A stretch of DNA of 6,826 nucleotides from positions 1 to 6,826 of the forward strand of contig JAUWDL010000072.1 of NCBI GenBank assembly GCA_030608825.1, written 5' to 3'. Positions 6,134 to 6,826 of this stretch are shown here, piece after piece; position 1 is the first letter of the stretch, and the number at the start of each line of letters is the position of its first letter. Origin of the DNA: Gemmatimonadales bacterium. Its GTDB lineage: Bacteria > Gemmatimonadota > Gemmatimonadetes > Palauibacterales > Palauibacteraceae. The notes beneath the pieces are model-generated. The model searched no databases and was not told the DNA's origin. It saw nothing but the letters and a program-made list of their open reading frames with translations. Made by a program: the position numbers and the translations under genes.

Positions 6134-6826
6134 AAAGCTCCTCAGGGCCTGACTGGCGGACCCGCTCCGGAGCTCTCTGAGGGCGCGATCCCGCAGTTGC
6201 CGCACACGCTCCCTGGTCACTCCGAGCAGCTGGCCGATCTGCTCGAGCGTGTGCTCGTGCTCTCCCTGAAGCCCGTAGTAGAGACGAACGACGCGCGCAT
6301 CCCGAGGCTTGAGCTCCTGGAGCGCCCTGGCGATCTGCTCCCTCAGCAGCTTGTTCTCCAGCGACTCCTCGGTGCTCGACTCGTCGACGAGGAACCGGTC
6401 CACGAGCTGATTGTCGTCACCGGTGCCCACCGGAGCATCCAGCCTCACCTCAGCGACGTTCAGCGACTGGAGCATCTCGACCGTGGCGGTGTCCAGCTCC
6501 GCGATCTCGGCGATCTCTTCGGAGCTGGGCTCCCGGCTGAGACTCTGCTTGAGGTCCTCCCGCACCCGGATGACGCGGGCCAGCTCCGTGGCCCGGTTGA
6601 GCGGCAGGCGCACTGCACGGCTTTGTTTCGCCAGCGCGGCGAGGATAGCCTGGCGGATCCACCAGACCGCGTAGCTGATGAACTTCACGCCCTGGTCAGG
6701 ATCGAACTTCCGGGCTGCAGTCACCAGACCGACGTTCCCCTCCTGGATCAGGTCCGAGAAGGGCATTCCTCGGTTCTGGTACTTTTTCGCGACGGACACG
6801 ACGAAACGGAGGTTGGCTCGGACCAG
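6125..6826 (-). CDS. Sigma-70 family RNA polymerase sigma factor, RpoD/SigA-like (N-terminus outside window)
   Basis: Sigma subunit that directs RNA polymerase to promoters. The frame is open to the right edge: codons 6800-6826 encode LVRANLRFV, the conserved region 2.1 sequence, so the GTG at 6797-6799 is internal. In the 233 visible residues: region 2.1-2.2 ending [10 protein letters not shown] (nt 6725-6754), region 2.3-2.4 [12 protein letters not shown] (6650-6685), region 3, the region 3.2 finger-like [16 protein letters not shown], and the region 4.2 helix-turn-helix [24 protein letters not shown] (within 6167-6253). This is the full region 2-3-4 layout of group 1/2 sigma factors, not an ECF type. 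The position equivalent to E. coli Thr440, which contacts the -10 element, is Leu (IRQAIL), as in Bacteroidota RpoD. Whether it is the primary sigma or a close group 2 paralogue cannot be settled here; the missing N-terminus would help. The stop codon lies inside the terminator-like hairpin. Confidence 0.94.
   Translation of the reverse strand: MVRANLRFVVSVAKKYQNRGMPFSDLIQEGNVGLVTAARKFDPDQGVKFISYAVWWIRQAILAALAKQSRAVRLPLNRATELARVIRVREDLKQSLSREPSSEEIAEIAELDTATVEMLQSLNVAEVRLDAPVGTGDDNQLVDRFLVDESSTEESLENKLLREQIARALQELKPRDARVVRLYYGLQGEHEHTLEQIGQLLGVTRERVRQLRDRALRELRSGSASQALRSFAA

Noticed and set aside
6797..6799. GTG at 6797-6799 as the start of the sigma factor gene
   Set aside because: The upstream codons to the window edge encode LVRANLRFV, the conserved beginning of region 2.1, so the gene continues beyond the window.

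Overview
This window is high-GC, gene-dense bacterial DNA. It holds six protein genes and nothing that looks like a mobile element, phage, CRISPR array, tRNA or rRNA. The sigma factor fragment at the right end has region 2.2-2.4 residues ([11 protein letters not shown], then [10 protein letters not shown]) of the type I associate with primary sigma factors of Bacteroidota, Gemmatimonadota and relatives, rather than the FSTYATWWIRQAITR type of Proteobacteria. With the high GC content and the use of TTG starts, this suggests Gemmatimonadota or a neighbouring FCB-group lineage. That placement is inference; no search was possible.

Layout, left to right. (1) The 3' three quarters of priA, the replication-restart helicase, on the + strand; its N-terminal part lies outside the window. 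(2) A three-gene operon on the - strand, converging on priA with a 12-bp overlap of the coding ends. In transcription order it encodes a histone-deacetylase-superfamily amidohydrolase (4900 to 3887), an M24 family metallopeptidase (3890 to 2700) and an enolase-superfamily dipeptide epimerase (2662 to 1631). The first two overlap as ATGA and the second and third are 37 bp apart. (3) A 141-bp divergent intergenic region with weak candidate promoters in both directions. (4) A + strand gene for an unrecognised exported, probably lipid-anchored protein (5042 to 6097). (5) A 27-bp gap between converging stop codons, overlapped by a perfect GC-rich inverted repeat that could act as a two-way terminator. 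(6) The 3' part of a sigma-70 family (RpoD/SigA-like) gene on the - strand, cut by the right edge.

How the genes fit together: priA and the sigma factor are housekeeping genes. The three-gene operon is the most interesting part, because it places a zinc deacylase, a dinuclear-metal peptidase and a dipeptide epimerase under apparently common expression. Every key catalytic or metal-binding residue I could check is present in all three. A plausible but unproven reading is a cytoplasmic route that breaks down small acylated and/or D-residue-containing peptides: remove an acyl group, epimerise the dipeptide, cleave it. No transporter or regulator is visible beside it. The window otherwise looks ordinary, and I do not claim a new defence or mobile system.
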